Shown: in pieces, positions 25,349 through 34,209 of the stretch
Numbering within the stretch: the stretch's first letter is position 1
Layout of the letters: each line of letters starts with the position of its first letter
Source of the DNA: Candidatus Acidiferrales bacterium
GTDB taxonomy: Bacteria; Acidobacteriota; Terriglobia; Acidiferrales; UBA7541
Length of the DNA stretch: 36,527 nucleotides
Direction: 5' to 3'
Assembly: GCA_030037355.1 (NCBI GenBank)
Contig: JASHRL010000144.1
Location: 1 to 36,527 of the forward strand
The notes under the pieces: model-generated
The model's input: only the letters and a program-made list of their open reading frames with translations
Databases searched by the model: none
Told to the model about the DNA's origin: nothing
Program-made: the position numbers and the translations under genes

Positions 25349-25369
25349 CCTATTGTTTTTCAATAGGTT
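25347..25369. promoter_or_regulatory. Perfect 9-bp inverted repeat in the murJ divergent region
   Basis: AACCTATTG and CAATAGGTT flank five T's. The repeat sits 20 bases upstream of the murJ TTG start and touches the -35 box of the divergent promoter. It could be a repressor or activator site, or a hairpin in the murJ leader RNA. It lacks a following U-run, so it does not look like a terminator. Confidence 0.5.
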
Positions 25370-25389
25370 AGGAACGGAGCGGCTGCCGA

Positions 25390-27003
25390 TTGACAGAGCA
25401 TAGGCAGATTCTCAGATCGGCCTCCGTCGTCACAGCGGTAACCCTGGTTAGCCGAATTTGTGGCTATCTCAGGGACCAACGAATCACGCTTTTGCTGGGG
25501 ACATCCGTTGCAGCTGATTCGTTCATTCTGGCGTTCCGTATCCCTAATCTTTTGAGGCGTTTGGTAGGAGAAGGCTCGCTATCCGCATCCTTCATCCCAG
25601 TCTTCGCTGGCTACCTCAAGACCCAAGACGAAAAGGCCATCTGGCAGTTTGCCAATCGCGTTTTTTGGACGCTGGCATTGCTCGCGGGGATACTCGCAAT
25701 CTTGGGAATGATTTTTTCCGCACAGCTCATCCGCATCTTTACGATATTTGGCTATTCACACAGCCAGTGGGCCCTTGCCGTCTATCTGAATCGCATTATT
25801 TTTCCTTATATTTTTTTTGTCTCCCTGGCGGCGCTGGCTATCGGCATCCTCAACTCGTTTCATGTGTTCGCCTTGCCAGCGGCGATGCCAATTCTGTTCA
25901 ATCTGTCGGTGATTCTGTTTTCCTTCGGCGCAGTGTACCAGCCCATCATGAAATGGGCGCCAGAAGCCTATCGAACTCCGGCGGTGGCCCTGGCCGCGGG
26001 AATCCTTGTGGGAGGCGCTCTGCAGTTCCTTGCGCAGGTTCCGGCTTTGGTGCGAAGGGGAATGCACTTCGATTTCGGCATCAGCTTCAAGGATCCCGGC
26101 GTACGTCAGGTCGGAAGGCTGATGGGGCCGGGGTTCTTCGGCATCGGGATTTACCAGATCAATTTTTTTGTGGACACGATTTTCGCCACGGCATCACGAA
26201 TGCCTCGCGGTAGCGTGACGTCGCTCTATGTGGCCGAGCGCGTAATGGAATTGGTTTTGGGAAGTTACGCAATTGCCATGTCAACCGTCATATTGCCGAT
26301 GATGTCGCACCAGGCTGCGGGGCAGAAGTACGACGAAATGAAAAAGACATTTACCTTTTCTTTGCGTCTGGTCTCGTTTATCACCATTCCGGCAGCAGTG
26401 GGGCTCGTGCTGTTGCGCACCCCCATTATTCAGGTGCTCTTCCAGCATGGAAAATTTGTCGCCGAGTCGACTTCGCTCGCGGCGCGCGCGCTTCTGTATT
26501 ACGGCTTGGGACTGCCTGCTTTTGCCGGAGTGAAGATGGTGGTCCCGCTTTTTTACTCCGCGCAAGACACCAGAACACCAGTGCAAGTTGCAGGATTGGT
26601 TCTCCTGATCAATATAGTTTTGAACACTGTTTTTCTCTGGATCTTCTTCCGCGCTTTTTATAACGGAAGCCCTGCGCTGGCTACGTCCGCGGCCGCTTAC
26701 GTCAATTTCTTCGTGCTGCTATGGATCTTCCGCAGACGCTTCGGCCGGCTCGGCTTCAAGAAAGTGATGGCATCTCTGGGCCGTGTGGTGGCCGCATCCA
26801 CCGCCATGGGCTTTGCGTGCGCGGCCTTCTTGCGCTACGTCCATTTCAGCTCCTATCCCCATTTGTTGCCACGAATCGGCTTACTGACGGTCGTTATTCT
26901 GGGAGCTGTCGCATTGTATCTGGGCTTAGCTTGGCTGTTCCGCTGCGAGGAGCTTGGCGAACTGCAGAAAGTTTGGCGGCGTCCAGAAGGAGCGGCTGCA
27001 TGA
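25390..27003 (+). CDS. murJ: Lipid II flippase MurJ
   Basis: MurJ flips lipid-linked murein precursor across the cytoplasmic membrane. The 537-residue protein is almost entirely hydrophobic, consistent with about 14 transmembrane helices. Family landmarks are SASVVTAVTLVSRICGYLRD at the N-terminus, ADSFILAFRIPNLLRRLVGEG, the SASFIPVFAGYLK segment, and PGFFGIGIYQINFFVDTIFA mid-protein, with ALLYYGLGLPAFAGVKM in the C-terminal half. The start appears to be TTG 25390, preceded by GGAG at 25376-25379; no ATG nearby preserves the N-terminus. It overlaps the xerC/D-like gene by four bases (ATGA). Confidence 0.93.
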   Translation: MTEHRQILRSASVVTAVTLVSRICGYLRDQRITLLLGTSVAADSFILAFRIPNLLRRLVGEGSLSASFIPVFAGYLKTQDEKAIWQFANRVFWTLALLAGILAILGMIFSAQLIRIFTIFGYSHSQWALAVYLNRIIFPYIFFVSLAALAIGILNSFHVFALPAAMPILFNLSVILFSFGAVYQPIMKWAPEAYRTPAVALAAGILVGGALQFLAQVPALVRRGMHFDFGISFKDPGVRQVGRLMGPGFFGIGIYQINFFVDTIFATASRMPRGSVTSLYVAERVMELVLGSYAIAMSTVILPMMSHQAAGQKYDEMKKTFTFSLRLVSFITIPAAVGLVLLRTPIIQVLFQHGKFVAESTSLAARALLYYGLGLPAFAGVKMVVPLFYSAQDTRTPVQVAGLVLLINIVLNTVFLWIFFRAFYNGSPALATSAAAYVNFFVLLWIFRRRFGRLGFKKVMASLGRVVAASTAMGFACAAFLRYVHFSSYPHLLPRIGLLTVVILGAVALYLGLAWLFRCEELGELQKVWRRPEGAAA

Positions 27004-27932
27004 CAAAACAGGCTATTGCGACTCAAGCGGCGCGGCTTCGCGCTCCCATCGAAGGTCTCATTCGCAGTTTCTTGAACTATCTGCGCATTGAGAAGGGCCT
27101 ATCGAAGAATACGATCCTTGCCTACGGGCGCGATTTGAAGAAATTCGAATCCTTTGCCGAGAAGCATGGCCGCACTCTCAAGGACGTTCGCCGAGAAGAC
27201 GTCGTCGATTTTCTTCGCACGTTGTATCACGCCGGCCTGGATAGCCGCTCCGTCGCCCGGCATCTGGTTTCGCTGCGGAATTTCTTTCGCTTCGCGGAGT
27301 TGGAGGGTCTAATCGAAGAAGATCCCGCGGCAAATGTCGAAGCGCCGCGATTTCGCATGCGCTTGCCCGAGCACTTGACCACCGAAGAAGTGAATTATTT
27401 ACTCGCCCAGCCGGATCTGAAGACTGCTGGCGGCGTGCGCGACCGCGCTATGATCGAATTGCTTTATTCGACAGGCTTGCGTGTTTCCGAGCTTATGAAT
27501 TTGCAGTCCAGTGACATTCATCTCGAAGGCGGCCGTTTGCGCTGCATCGGGAAGGGCAACAAAGAGCGGCTCGTGCCGATGGGCCGGTCGGCGGTGAAAG
27601 CTCTGGAAGAGTATTTGAAATATTCGCGGCTGGATCTCCTCGGCAACAAGAGTTCACCGTATGTCTTTTTGAACCGTTTTGGCGGGCCTATGGGCAGAAT
27701 CGCATTCTGGAAAAAGCTCTCCGAATATGGCCGGCGCGCTGGCCTCAGAATCAAACTGAAGCCCCATACCTTGCGGCACAGTTTTGCGACGCATCTGCTC
27801 GAGCGTGGCGCGGATTTGCGTTCTGTGCAGTTGATGCTTGGCCATGCGGATATTTCGACGACGCAAATCTATACGCATGTAGTGAAGGATCGTCTCAAGG
27901 AAGTGTATAAGCAGCATCATCCTCGGGCTTGA
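27000..27932 (+). CDS. xerD: Tyrosine recombinase XerC/XerD
   Basis: This 310-residue site-specific recombinase resolves chromosome dimers at dif. An N-terminal SAM-like core-binding domain (FLNYLRIEKGLSKNTILAYGRDL) is followed by the catalytic domain with all active-site residues: Arg161 in STGLRVSEL, Lys185 in GKGNKERLVP, His256 and Arg259 in HTLRHSFATHLL, His282 in LMLGHADIST and the nucleophile Tyr291 in QIYTHV. The KERLVPMGRSAV and HLLERGADLRSVQ context is typical of XerD, but I cannot exclude XerC or a single-recombinase type. ATG 27000 overlaps the murJ stop as ATGA. No phage or integron context is present, so a housekeeping role is likely. Confidence 0.88.
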   Translation: MTKQAIATQAARLRAPIEGLIRSFLNYLRIEKGLSKNTILAYGRDLKKFESFAEKHGRTLKDVRREDVVDFLRTLYHAGLDSRSVARHLVSLRNFFRFAELEGLIEEDPAANVEAPRFRMRLPEHLTTEEVNYLLAQPDLKTAGGVRDRAMIELLYSTGLRVSELMNLQSSDIHLEGGRLRCIGKGNKERLVPMGRSAVKALEEYLKYSRLDLLGNKSSPYVFLNRFGGPMGRIAFWKKLSEYGRRAGLRIKLKPHTLRHSFATHLLERGADLRSVQLMLGHADISTTQIYTHVVKDRLKEVYKQHHPRA

Positions 27933-28010
27933 GCGCGGGGCGCGCTCGGCCTTGGGCAGCGGCATGTTTTGTGCATAAGTAGGTATGTTCTGCGGGAGGC
28001 GAAATCTTCG

Positions 28011-29543
28011 ATGCCTGATTATATGTATCTGTTGGAAAGTCGGCTGTCACCCGAACAGCGCGCGCTTCTCTTGCGCGTGCAGGAATTGGCGCGGGCGCAG
28101 GAGTCGAACATCTATTTGACGGGCGGCGCCGTCCGCGACTTGCTCTGCGGAATGCCATTGCGCGACCTGGATTTCACCGTCGAAGGAAACCCCGGGCGCA
28201 TGGTGCGCGAGCTCGAAAAAGGCGGCGCGCGTATCGTGGTCGACGATGAGCGCTTGCGGCATTACGAATTAATTTTTGCGGGCGACGTTGATGGTTCGAT
28301 TTCCGCTGCTCGCGATGAATTCTACGCGCGGCCCGGCGCGAAGCCGGAGATGCGCTGGTCTACAGTGATGGAAGACTTGCGCCGGCGCGATTTTTCCATC
28401 AACGCCGTAGCCATCTCCTTGAATCCCAATTCGCGTGGTTTGCTCCTCGATCCCACGAATGGTCTTGCGGATTTGGAACGCCGCGAGGTTCGTGCACTGT
28501 CCATTCACGCGTTCACAAATCAGCCGATTCGCCTGATGCGTGCATTGCGTTTCTGTGCGCGCATGGATTTCAAGATGGAGCAGCGGACGCAGGAATGGTT
28601 TGATTTGGCAATCGAGCGCGGCTTGCAGGAAACAATCGAGCAGCATGCCGTCGGTCAGGAAGTCATGGACGCGGCGCGCGAGGAGAATCCAGCCGCGGTG
28701 CTGAAGCAGTTTGAAGAGCACGATTTTCTCGCGGCAATTCATCCGAAATTGCAAAGGCGTCGTCCGGACTACGACGGACTCGTGCGGCTCGCCAGGGCCA
28801 AAGAAGAGTTTGCGGCGGTCGGTTTGAAAGTTCGGCCGGTGACGGGCACGCTCTATTACATGTTGCGCAAGCTCGAGCCGCGCATGGCATCCGTGATGAA
28901 AAATCTCGATATTCCCAACGCGGCCATCGCCAGCGTTCAGCATCTACCCGGCGAAGCGAGGAAGCTGTTGCAATTGTTGCGCGGTAGCAAGACGAAGGGC
29001 GCGCGCGAGGCGTATGAAGTGATCTCTCACACGCCCAACGAACTTCTCGTTTTTATGAACGCGGAATTCCGTAATCCGAGGGCGGCGAGCAAGATCCGAA
29101 ACTACCTGCAAAAATGGCGTCCTCTGCGTCTCAATCTGCCGGTAACCGAACTAAGCAATCTCGGCGTGCCGCGCGGGCCGAAGTTCGACAAGGTGATCGA
29201 GCAGCTTTTCGACGCGCAGCTTCGTGGGAAAGGTCGAACGCCGGAGGATGTCACAAAGCTCCTGAAGCAATTCGCGGGAATCAAAGACGAGCCGAAGAAG
29301 TCCGCGAAAGACGAGAAAAAGAAGCGCGGCAAGGAAAAGGACTCCGACGCAGCGAAGCACAAGCATATTGTGAAGCAATCCGTGGAGAATGAGGGGGTAC
29401 ATGCAGTTGCTGCAGAGGGGTCGGCAAAAACCGGAGTCAGCGCCAAATCGGCCACGTTGCCGGCGCGCAAACATGCGCCTCGCACGGTCGCACGGAAACG
29501 CACCAAGCCATCGGCAAAGGCCAAGAGGCGCGTGCGGCGGTGA
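28011..29543 (+). CDS. CCA tRNA nucleotidyltransferase / poly(A) polymerase family protein with basic tail
   Basis: This 510-residue protein belongs to the class II nucleotidyltransferases that add CCA (or only A) to tRNA 3' ends. The head domain has IYLTGGAVRDLLCGMPLRD and the metal-binding Asp pair in RDLDF (Asp52, Asp54), RRRDFSINAVAI, LLDPTNGLADLERR, and the neck motif RLMRALRFCARMDF. The middle and C-terminal regions (about 190-420) are helical and lack an HD domain. Residues about 425-510 form a Lys/Arg/Ala-rich, apparently disordered tail resembling a histone H1-like sequence (KKSAKDEKKKRGKEK, TKPSAKAKRRVRR). ATG 28011 follows GGGAGG by some 10 bases. Whether it adds CCA, A, or poly(A) cannot be read here. 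Confidence 0.87.
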   Translation: MPDYMYLLESRLSPEQRALLLRVQELARAQESNIYLTGGAVRDLLCGMPLRDLDFTVEGNPGRMVRELEKGGARIVVDDERLRHYELIFAGDVDGSISAARDEFYARPGAKPEMRWSTVMEDLRRRDFSINAVAISLNPNSRGLLLDPTNGLADLERREVRALSIHAFTNQPIRLMRALRFCARMDFKMEQRTQEWFDLAIERGLQETIEQHAVGQEVMDAAREENPAAVLKQFEEHDFLAAIHPKLQRRRPDYDGLVRLARAKEEFAAVGLKVRPVTGTLYYMLRKLEPRMASVMKNLDIPNAAIASVQHLPGEARKLLQLLRGSKTKGAREAYEVISHTPNELLVFMNAEFRNPRAASKIRNYLQKWRPLRLNLPVTELSNLGVPRGPKFDKVIEQLFDAQLRGKGRTPEDVTKLLKQFAGIKDEPKKSAKDEKKKRGKEKDSDAAKHKHIVKQSVENEGVHAVAAEGSAKTGVSAKSATLPARKHAPRTVARKRTKPSAKAKRRVRR

Positions 29544-29644
29544 GCGGCAGCATTGCAACGTCGATCTCGCCAGTCATCGTTTTGCTCTTGCGATTTCGCC
29601 GAGTGTGTCATCCGTCGTAGCCAAATTGCATTCGTCGGTTTAAA

Positions 29645-32600
29645 ATGAAGACCAGCATGGGTTCGGCAGAGTTCGTCCACTTACATCTCCACACGGACTA
29701 TTCGCTTCTGGATGGTGCCTGCGAAATTGGAGAACTGACGGCTGAGGCCGCGCGCCAAAAAATGCCCGCCGTCGCCGTCACGGATCATGGCAATCTTTTT
29801 GCCGCTGCCAATTTTTTCCACGAGGCAGCCACGCATGGCGTGAAGCCGATCATCGGCTGCGAAGTCTATGTCGCGCCGGATAGCCACAAAAATAAAGGGG
29901 CCAACGCCGAGCGCTCCAACCATCTCGTCCTGCTCTGTGAAAACGACGAAGGTTATCGCAACCTGATTCGTTTGGTTTCCACGGGATTCCTCGAAGGCTT
30001 TTACTATAAGCCGCGCATCGATCACGAACTTTTGGCCAAACACAGCCGTGGCCTGATTGCGCTTTCCGCATGTCTGCGCGGAGAAGTCACCGAGCACATT
30101 TTAGAAGAGCGCCATGAACAGGCGCGAACTTCGGCCTATCGGCTCCAGGAGATTTTCGGCAAGCAGAATTTCTTTCTCGAAGTTCAAGACCAGGGTCTCG
30201 ATGTCGACAAGCGCGTCAATCAGGGCGTCGTGCGCCTCGCGAAAGAAACAGGCATCCCGCTGGTAGCGACGAATGATTGCCATTACCTGACAAAATCGGA
30301 TGCTCATGCGCAGGAAGTTTTGCTGTGCATTCAAACCGGCAAGACGATGAGCGACACAAGCCGCATGCGTTTCGCGACTGACCAGTTTTATTTCAAGACG
30401 GCGCAGGAAATGACGCAGGTGTTTCGCGAGTTGCCCGACGCGCTCTCGCGAACGCTGGCGATCGCCGAGCGCTGTCACGTCAAAATCGAACGCGTGCAGA
30501 ATCCGTTTCCGGTGTTTCAAGTTCCAGAAGGTGCCACGACGGATTCCTACTTTGAGCGTGTGGTGCGCGAGGGATTCGCGGAACGTGCCCCGCAGCTTGA
30601 AAAACTCTCCAAAGAAAATCGCCTGCGTTATCCGCTCGCTGTGTATGAGCAGCGCCTCGCGAGCGAAATTGAAATGATCAAGAAGATGCAGTTCTCCGGT
30701 TACTTCTTGATTGTTTGGGATTTCATTCGCTACGCGCGTGCTCAAGGCGTCCCGGTCGGGCCTGGCCGCGGTTCGGCTGCCGGCAGCTTGGTCAGTTACG
30801 CGCTGCGCATCACAGACGTGGACCCTCTTCAGTACGATCTCCTCTTCGAGCGTTTCCTGAACCCCGAACGCATCTCCATGCCCGATATCGATATCGATTT
30901 TTGTATGCGCCGCCGCGGCGAAGTCATCGACTACGTGCGCCAGAAATATGGCCAGGAGAATGTCGCCCAGATCATCACGTTCGGGACGATGGCGGCGAAA
31001 GCCGCATTGAAAGATGTCGGCCGCGCTCTCGACATGCCCTATGGCGAAGTCGACCGTCTCGCGAAGCTCGTGCCTAATCAGCTCAACATCACGCTCGAAG
31101 ACGCGTTATCTGGCTCTTCGCCGCTTGCCGCGCAGCGCGATAGCGACGAACGCGTCAAGGAATTGGTCGAAGTCGCGCTTCGCCTCGAAGGTCTGGCGCG
31201 CCATGCATCCACGCACGCGGCCGGCGTTGTGATTTCTCCGCGTCCACTCACGGAAATTGTTCCGCTTTATCGCTCCACACGCGATGAAATCACAACGCAG
31301 TACGACATGAACGCACTCGAGCGCATCGGCCTCCTGAAGATGGATTTCCTCGGCCTGACGACGCTCACTGTCCTCGAAGACACGGTCGCTCTCATTAAGC
31401 AAAATCGTGGATTGGATCTGAGGCTCTCCGAGTTGCCGCTCGACGATAGAGACACGTACGCGATTTTCGGCAAGGCCGACACGACCGGAATTTTTCAGTT
31501 TGAATCTCACGGCATGCGCGAAATTCTTCGTCGCTATCAGCCGGCGCGCCTCGAGGACTTGACCGCGCTCAACGCGCTCTACCGCCCCGGTCCAATTCAA
31601 GGCGGTATGATTGATGATTTCATCGCTCGTAAGCATGGCAAGAAAAAAGTCTCTTATGATTTGCCTGAGCTCGAGGAAATTCTTTCGGAAACCTATGGCG
31701 TCATCCTGTATCAGGAGCAGGTGATGCAGATCGCCAATCGTCTGGCTGGCTTTTCGCTCGGCGAAGCCGACATTTTGCGCCGTGCCATGGGCAAAAAGAA
31801 GCGCGAAGAAATGGCCGCGCAGCGAGAAAAGTTCCTTGCGGGATGCGCAGCTCGAAAAGTTCCTGCGAAAAAGGCTGAGAAGATTTTCGATCTCATGGCC
31901 GAGTTCGCCGGATACGGATTCAATAAGTCGCATTCCTGCGCCTATGCGCTCCTCGCCTATCAGACCGCCTATTTGAAGGCGCATTTCCCCGTGGAATTTA
32001 TGGCCGCGATGCTGACTTCGGAAACGGGAAACACGGAGAAAGTGGTGAAGTACATTAACGAGTGCCGCGGCATGGGAATCCGTGTCCTTCCCCCCGACGT
32101 TCATCAGAGCAGCCTCTATTTCACGCCGATTGGCGAAGACATACGTTTCGGTTTGGCCGCTATCAAAAACGTCGGCGAAAACACGGCCAAAGCCATCTGC
32201 GATACGCGCGCTGAGCGTGGCAACTTCGCCGATATTTACGGGTTTTGTTCTGCGATTGAACCGCGCTTCCTGAATCGGCGCGTCTTGGAAAGTCTCGTGA
32301 AAGCGGGCGCGATGGATTGCTTCCATGCTCCGCGCGCGCGCCTGTGGGCTGCTATCGAAGGCGCGATGAGTCATGGACAAAAAATGGATCGCCAGCGCAG
32401 TGTCGGCCAGCACGGCCTGTTCTTGGGCGGCGCCGCGCCCGTTGCTGCGGAAGAGCCGCAAAACATTTTGCCGCCCGCTGATGATTGGACCGAAGAACAG
32501 ATGCTTTCTGGCGAGCACTCGGTCCTTGGATTTTATGTTTCCGGCCATCCGCTGGATAAGTATGCGGGACAGTTGAAGGATTTTGGCGCGCTCGAACTCG

Positions 32601-33178
32601 GCGCACTGGAGGGCCGCCGGAACGGCGAAGAATTGACGATCGCTGGAATCGTCGTGCAGACGCGCTCCATGCGCTCGCGCCGAGGCGCTCGCTGGGCTAT
32701 TTGCAGCTTGCAGGATCGCACAGGCAGTGTTGAAGTCCTTGTATTCCCCGAGGCTTTTCAGCGATACGAAAACCTGCTCAAAGGTGCGACGCCGATTTTG
32801 ATTCGCGGGCGAGTGAATGTGGAAGAAGCCGGAACGCGGTTCGTTGCTTCAGATGTTCGCCTCATCGAAAAGATAGGGCAGTTGAATGGCAACGGGACTC
32901 CAGGATTGATGCGCGTTCGCGTGAATCTTCAAGCTGTAAACACAGGAATCCTGGATCAGTTGCAGCGGGTGCTCACTGAGTGTCCTGGCCGATGCCGCGT
33001 TGCATTCGACCTTTTGTCGGACGATGGCACAATGGCAACACTGGATTCCGAGAAGGGAATTGAGCCGACGGAAGAGGCATTGGCGCGCGTCCGTGAGATT
33101 TGCGGTGCGGATTCGGTTACTCTCCAAGCCACAAATGGCGCGATCAGCGCGGCCGTCGCTGCGGGGGCCCCATTTTGA
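29645..33178 (+). CDS. dnaE: DNA polymerase III alpha subunit
   Basis: DnaE is the replicative polymerase catalytic subunit. The 1177-residue protein has an N-terminal PHP domain (VHLHLHTDYSLLDGA, VTDHGNLF) with metal-binding residues apparently kept, the polymerase palm with GPGRGSAAGSL and the catalytic PDIDIDF motif at 413-419, the thumb/fingers (YEEILSETYGVILYQEQVM-like block near 31700), a helix-hairpin-helix region, and a C-terminal OB fold near 990-1075 (LTIAGIVVQTRS). The annotated ATG 29645 gives MKTSMGSAEF; the ATG at 29657 (MGSAEF) is more like family N-termini and is 10 bases after a TAAAAT box, so it may be the true start. Its stop overlaps accA as TTGA. Confidence 0.96.
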   Translation: MKTSMGSAEFVHLHLHTDYSLLDGACEIGELTAEAARQKMPAVAVTDHGNLFAAANFFHEAATHGVKPIIGCEVYVAPDSHKNKGANAERSNHLVLLCENDEGYRNLIRLVSTGFLEGFYYKPRIDHELLAKHSRGLIALSACLRGEVTEHILEERHEQARTSAYRLQEIFGKQNFFLEVQDQGLDVDKRVNQGVVRLAKETGIPLVATNDCHYLTKSDAHAQEVLLCIQTGKTMSDTSRMRFATDQFYFKTAQEMTQVFRELPDALSRTLAIAERCHVKIERVQNPFPVFQVPEGATTDSYFERVVREGFAERAPQLEKLSKENRLRYPLAVYEQRLASEIEMIKKMQFSGYFLIVWDFIRYARAQGVPVGPGRGSAAGSLVSYALRITDVDPLQYDLLFERFLNPERISMPDIDIDFCMRRRGEVIDYVRQKYGQENVAQIITFGTMAAKAALKDVGRALDMPYGEVDRLAKLVPNQLNITLEDALSGSSPLAAQRDSDERVKELVEVALRLEGLARHASTHAAGVVISPRPLTEIVPLYRSTRDEITTQYDMNALERIGLLKMDFLGLTTLTVLEDTVALIKQNRGLDLRLSELPLDDRDTYAIFGKADTTGIFQFESHGMREILRRYQPARLEDLTALNALYRPGPIQGGMIDDFIARKHGKKKVSYDLPELEEILSETYGVILYQEQVMQIANRLAGFSLGEADILRRAMGKKKREEMAAQREKFLAGCAARKVPAKKAEKIFDLMAEFAGYGFNKSHSCAYALLAYQTAYLKAHFPVEFMAAMLTSETGNTEKVVKYINECRGMGIRVLPPDVHQSSLYFTPIGEDIRFGLAAIKNVGENTAKAICDTRAERGNFADIYGFCSAIEPRFLNRRVLESLVKAGAMDCFHAPRARLWAAIEGAMSHGQKMDRQRSVGQHGLFLGGAAPVAAEEPQNILPPADDWTEEQMLSGEHSVLGFYVSGHPLDKYAGQLKDFGALELGALEGRRNGEELTIAGIVVQTRSMRSRRGARWAICSLQDRTGSVEVLVFPEAFQRYENLLKGATPILIRGRVNVEEAGTRFVASDVRLIEKIGQLNGNGTPGLMRVRVNLQAVNTGILDQLQRVLTECPGRCRVAFDLLSDDGTMATLDSEKGIEPTEEALARVREICGADSVTLQATNGAISAAVAAGAPF

Positions 33179-34119
33179 AAGACAGACACCGCAAACGCGA
33201 AATTGACGAACTTGAGCGCGATGTAGAGCAGCTTGCTCCGCTGGCGCCCAAGGACGACAAGGCCGGTCAGGAGCTCGAGCGCCTCCGCCGCGAAGTCGCC
33301 GAGCTCAAGAGCGAATTCTATTCGCACATGAGCGCCTGGCAGCGGCTGCAAATCGCGCGCCATCCGCAGCGCCCGTATTTGCTCGATCTCGTGCCGCGCC
33401 TCTTCGAGAATTTCAGCGAGATCCATGGCGACCGCGGCTTCGCCGACGATCCTGCCATTGTCTGCGGCATGGCCGATTATCACGGACGCCCAGCGATGGT
33501 GATTGGCCATCAGAAGGGTCACGACACAAAGCAGCGCGTCGAGCGCAATTTCGGCCAGGCCAAGCCCGAAGGGTACCGCAAAGCTCTGCGCGCGATGCGA
33601 CTGGCCGCCAAGTTCGGTCGTCCAATCCTGGCTTTCATCGACACGCCCGGTGCATATCCCGGCGTCGATGCGGAAGAGCGCGGACAGGCGGAGGCAATTG
33701 CGCTCAACCTGCGCGAAATGGTGCGTCTGCCCGTTCCCATCATCGTCACAATAACCGGCGAGGGCGGTTCCGGCGGCGCGCTTGCCGTTGCGATTGGTGA
33801 TCGCATTCTGATGTTGGAGAACTCCGTGTATTCCGTAATTTCGCCGGAGGGCTGCGCTTCCATCACCTGGCGAGACGCCTCCAAAGCTGAAGTTGCTGCA
33901 GAGGCCTTGAAGATTACTGCCACCGATTTGCTGGCCTTAAAATTGATTGATGAAATCGTGCCGGAACCCGAAGGCGGCGCTCACCTCGATCACGACGCCG
34001 CAGCAAAACTGCTCGATGTGGCCCTGACGCGCGCTTTGGATGACGTTTCCAAGCTCCCCCCAAACGATCTGCTCGAAGCCCGCTACGTGAGATTCCGCCA
34101 GATGGGACTCTTTTTCTAA
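33175..34119 (+). CDS. accA: Acetyl-CoA carboxylase carboxyltransferase subunit alpha
   Basis: AccA forms the carboxyltransferase with AccD and makes malonyl-CoA for fatty acid synthesis. The 314-residue protein has the N-terminal coiled segment (KREIDELERDVEQLAPL), the SAWQRLQIARHPQRPY block, HGDRGFADDPAIVCG, RNFGQAKPEGYRKALR, FIDTPGAYPGVDAEERGQAEAI, TGEGGSGGALA, and VISPEGCASI, a near-textbook set. The start is TTG 33175, overlapping the dnaE stop as TTGA; length matches the usual ~318. The dnaE-accA order is also found in other bacteria. accD is not in the window. Confidence 0.95.
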   Translation: MKDRHRKREIDELERDVEQLAPLAPKDDKAGQELERLRREVAELKSEFYSHMSAWQRLQIARHPQRPYLLDLVPRLFENFSEIHGDRGFADDPAIVCGMADYHGRPAMVIGHQKGHDTKQRVERNFGQAKPEGYRKALRAMRLAAKFGRPILAFIDTPGAYPGVDAEERGQAEAIALNLREMVRLPVPIIVTITGEGGSGGALAVAIGDRILMLENSVYSVISPEGCASITWRDASKAEVAAEALKITATDLLALKLIDEIVPEPEGGAHLDHDAAAKLLDVALTRALDDVSKLPPNDLLEARYVRFRQMGLFF

Positions 34120-34180
34120 TTGCTTCCGCCGATCCTGTCTTGAAACTTTCTCACGGTTCGATTCGTACCTGTATTTAGTT

Positions 34181-34197
34181 GGGCTTGAACCAAGCCC
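34181..34197 (+). promoter_or_regulatory. Hairpin just before the ribosome-binding site of the zinc-ribbon gene
   Basis: GGGCTTG and CAAGCCC form a perfect 7-bp stem with an AAC loop. The stem ends one base before the GGGAGGTGA region (34198-34206), so folding could affect access to that ribosome site. No U-run follows, so a terminator for accA is less likely. Confidence 0.4.
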
Positions 34198-34209
34198 GGG
34201 AGGTGAGCC

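Noticed and set aside
27000-27932. xerC/D as an integrase of a mobile element
   Set aside because: It is coupled to murJ by ATGA, has no adjacent attachment repeats, tRNA or cargo genes, and reads as a housekeeping Xer protein.
27931-27947. GAGCGC-GGGGC-GCGCTC hairpin at the xerC/D stop, as a possible terminator
   Set aside because: A perfect 6-bp stem, but no U-run follows; in GC-rich DNA such short stems are common.
34154-34170. GGTTCGATTCG, resembling a tRNA T-arm
   Set aside because: No acceptor stem, D-arm, anticodon arm or CCA could be fitted around it, and it lies just after accA.
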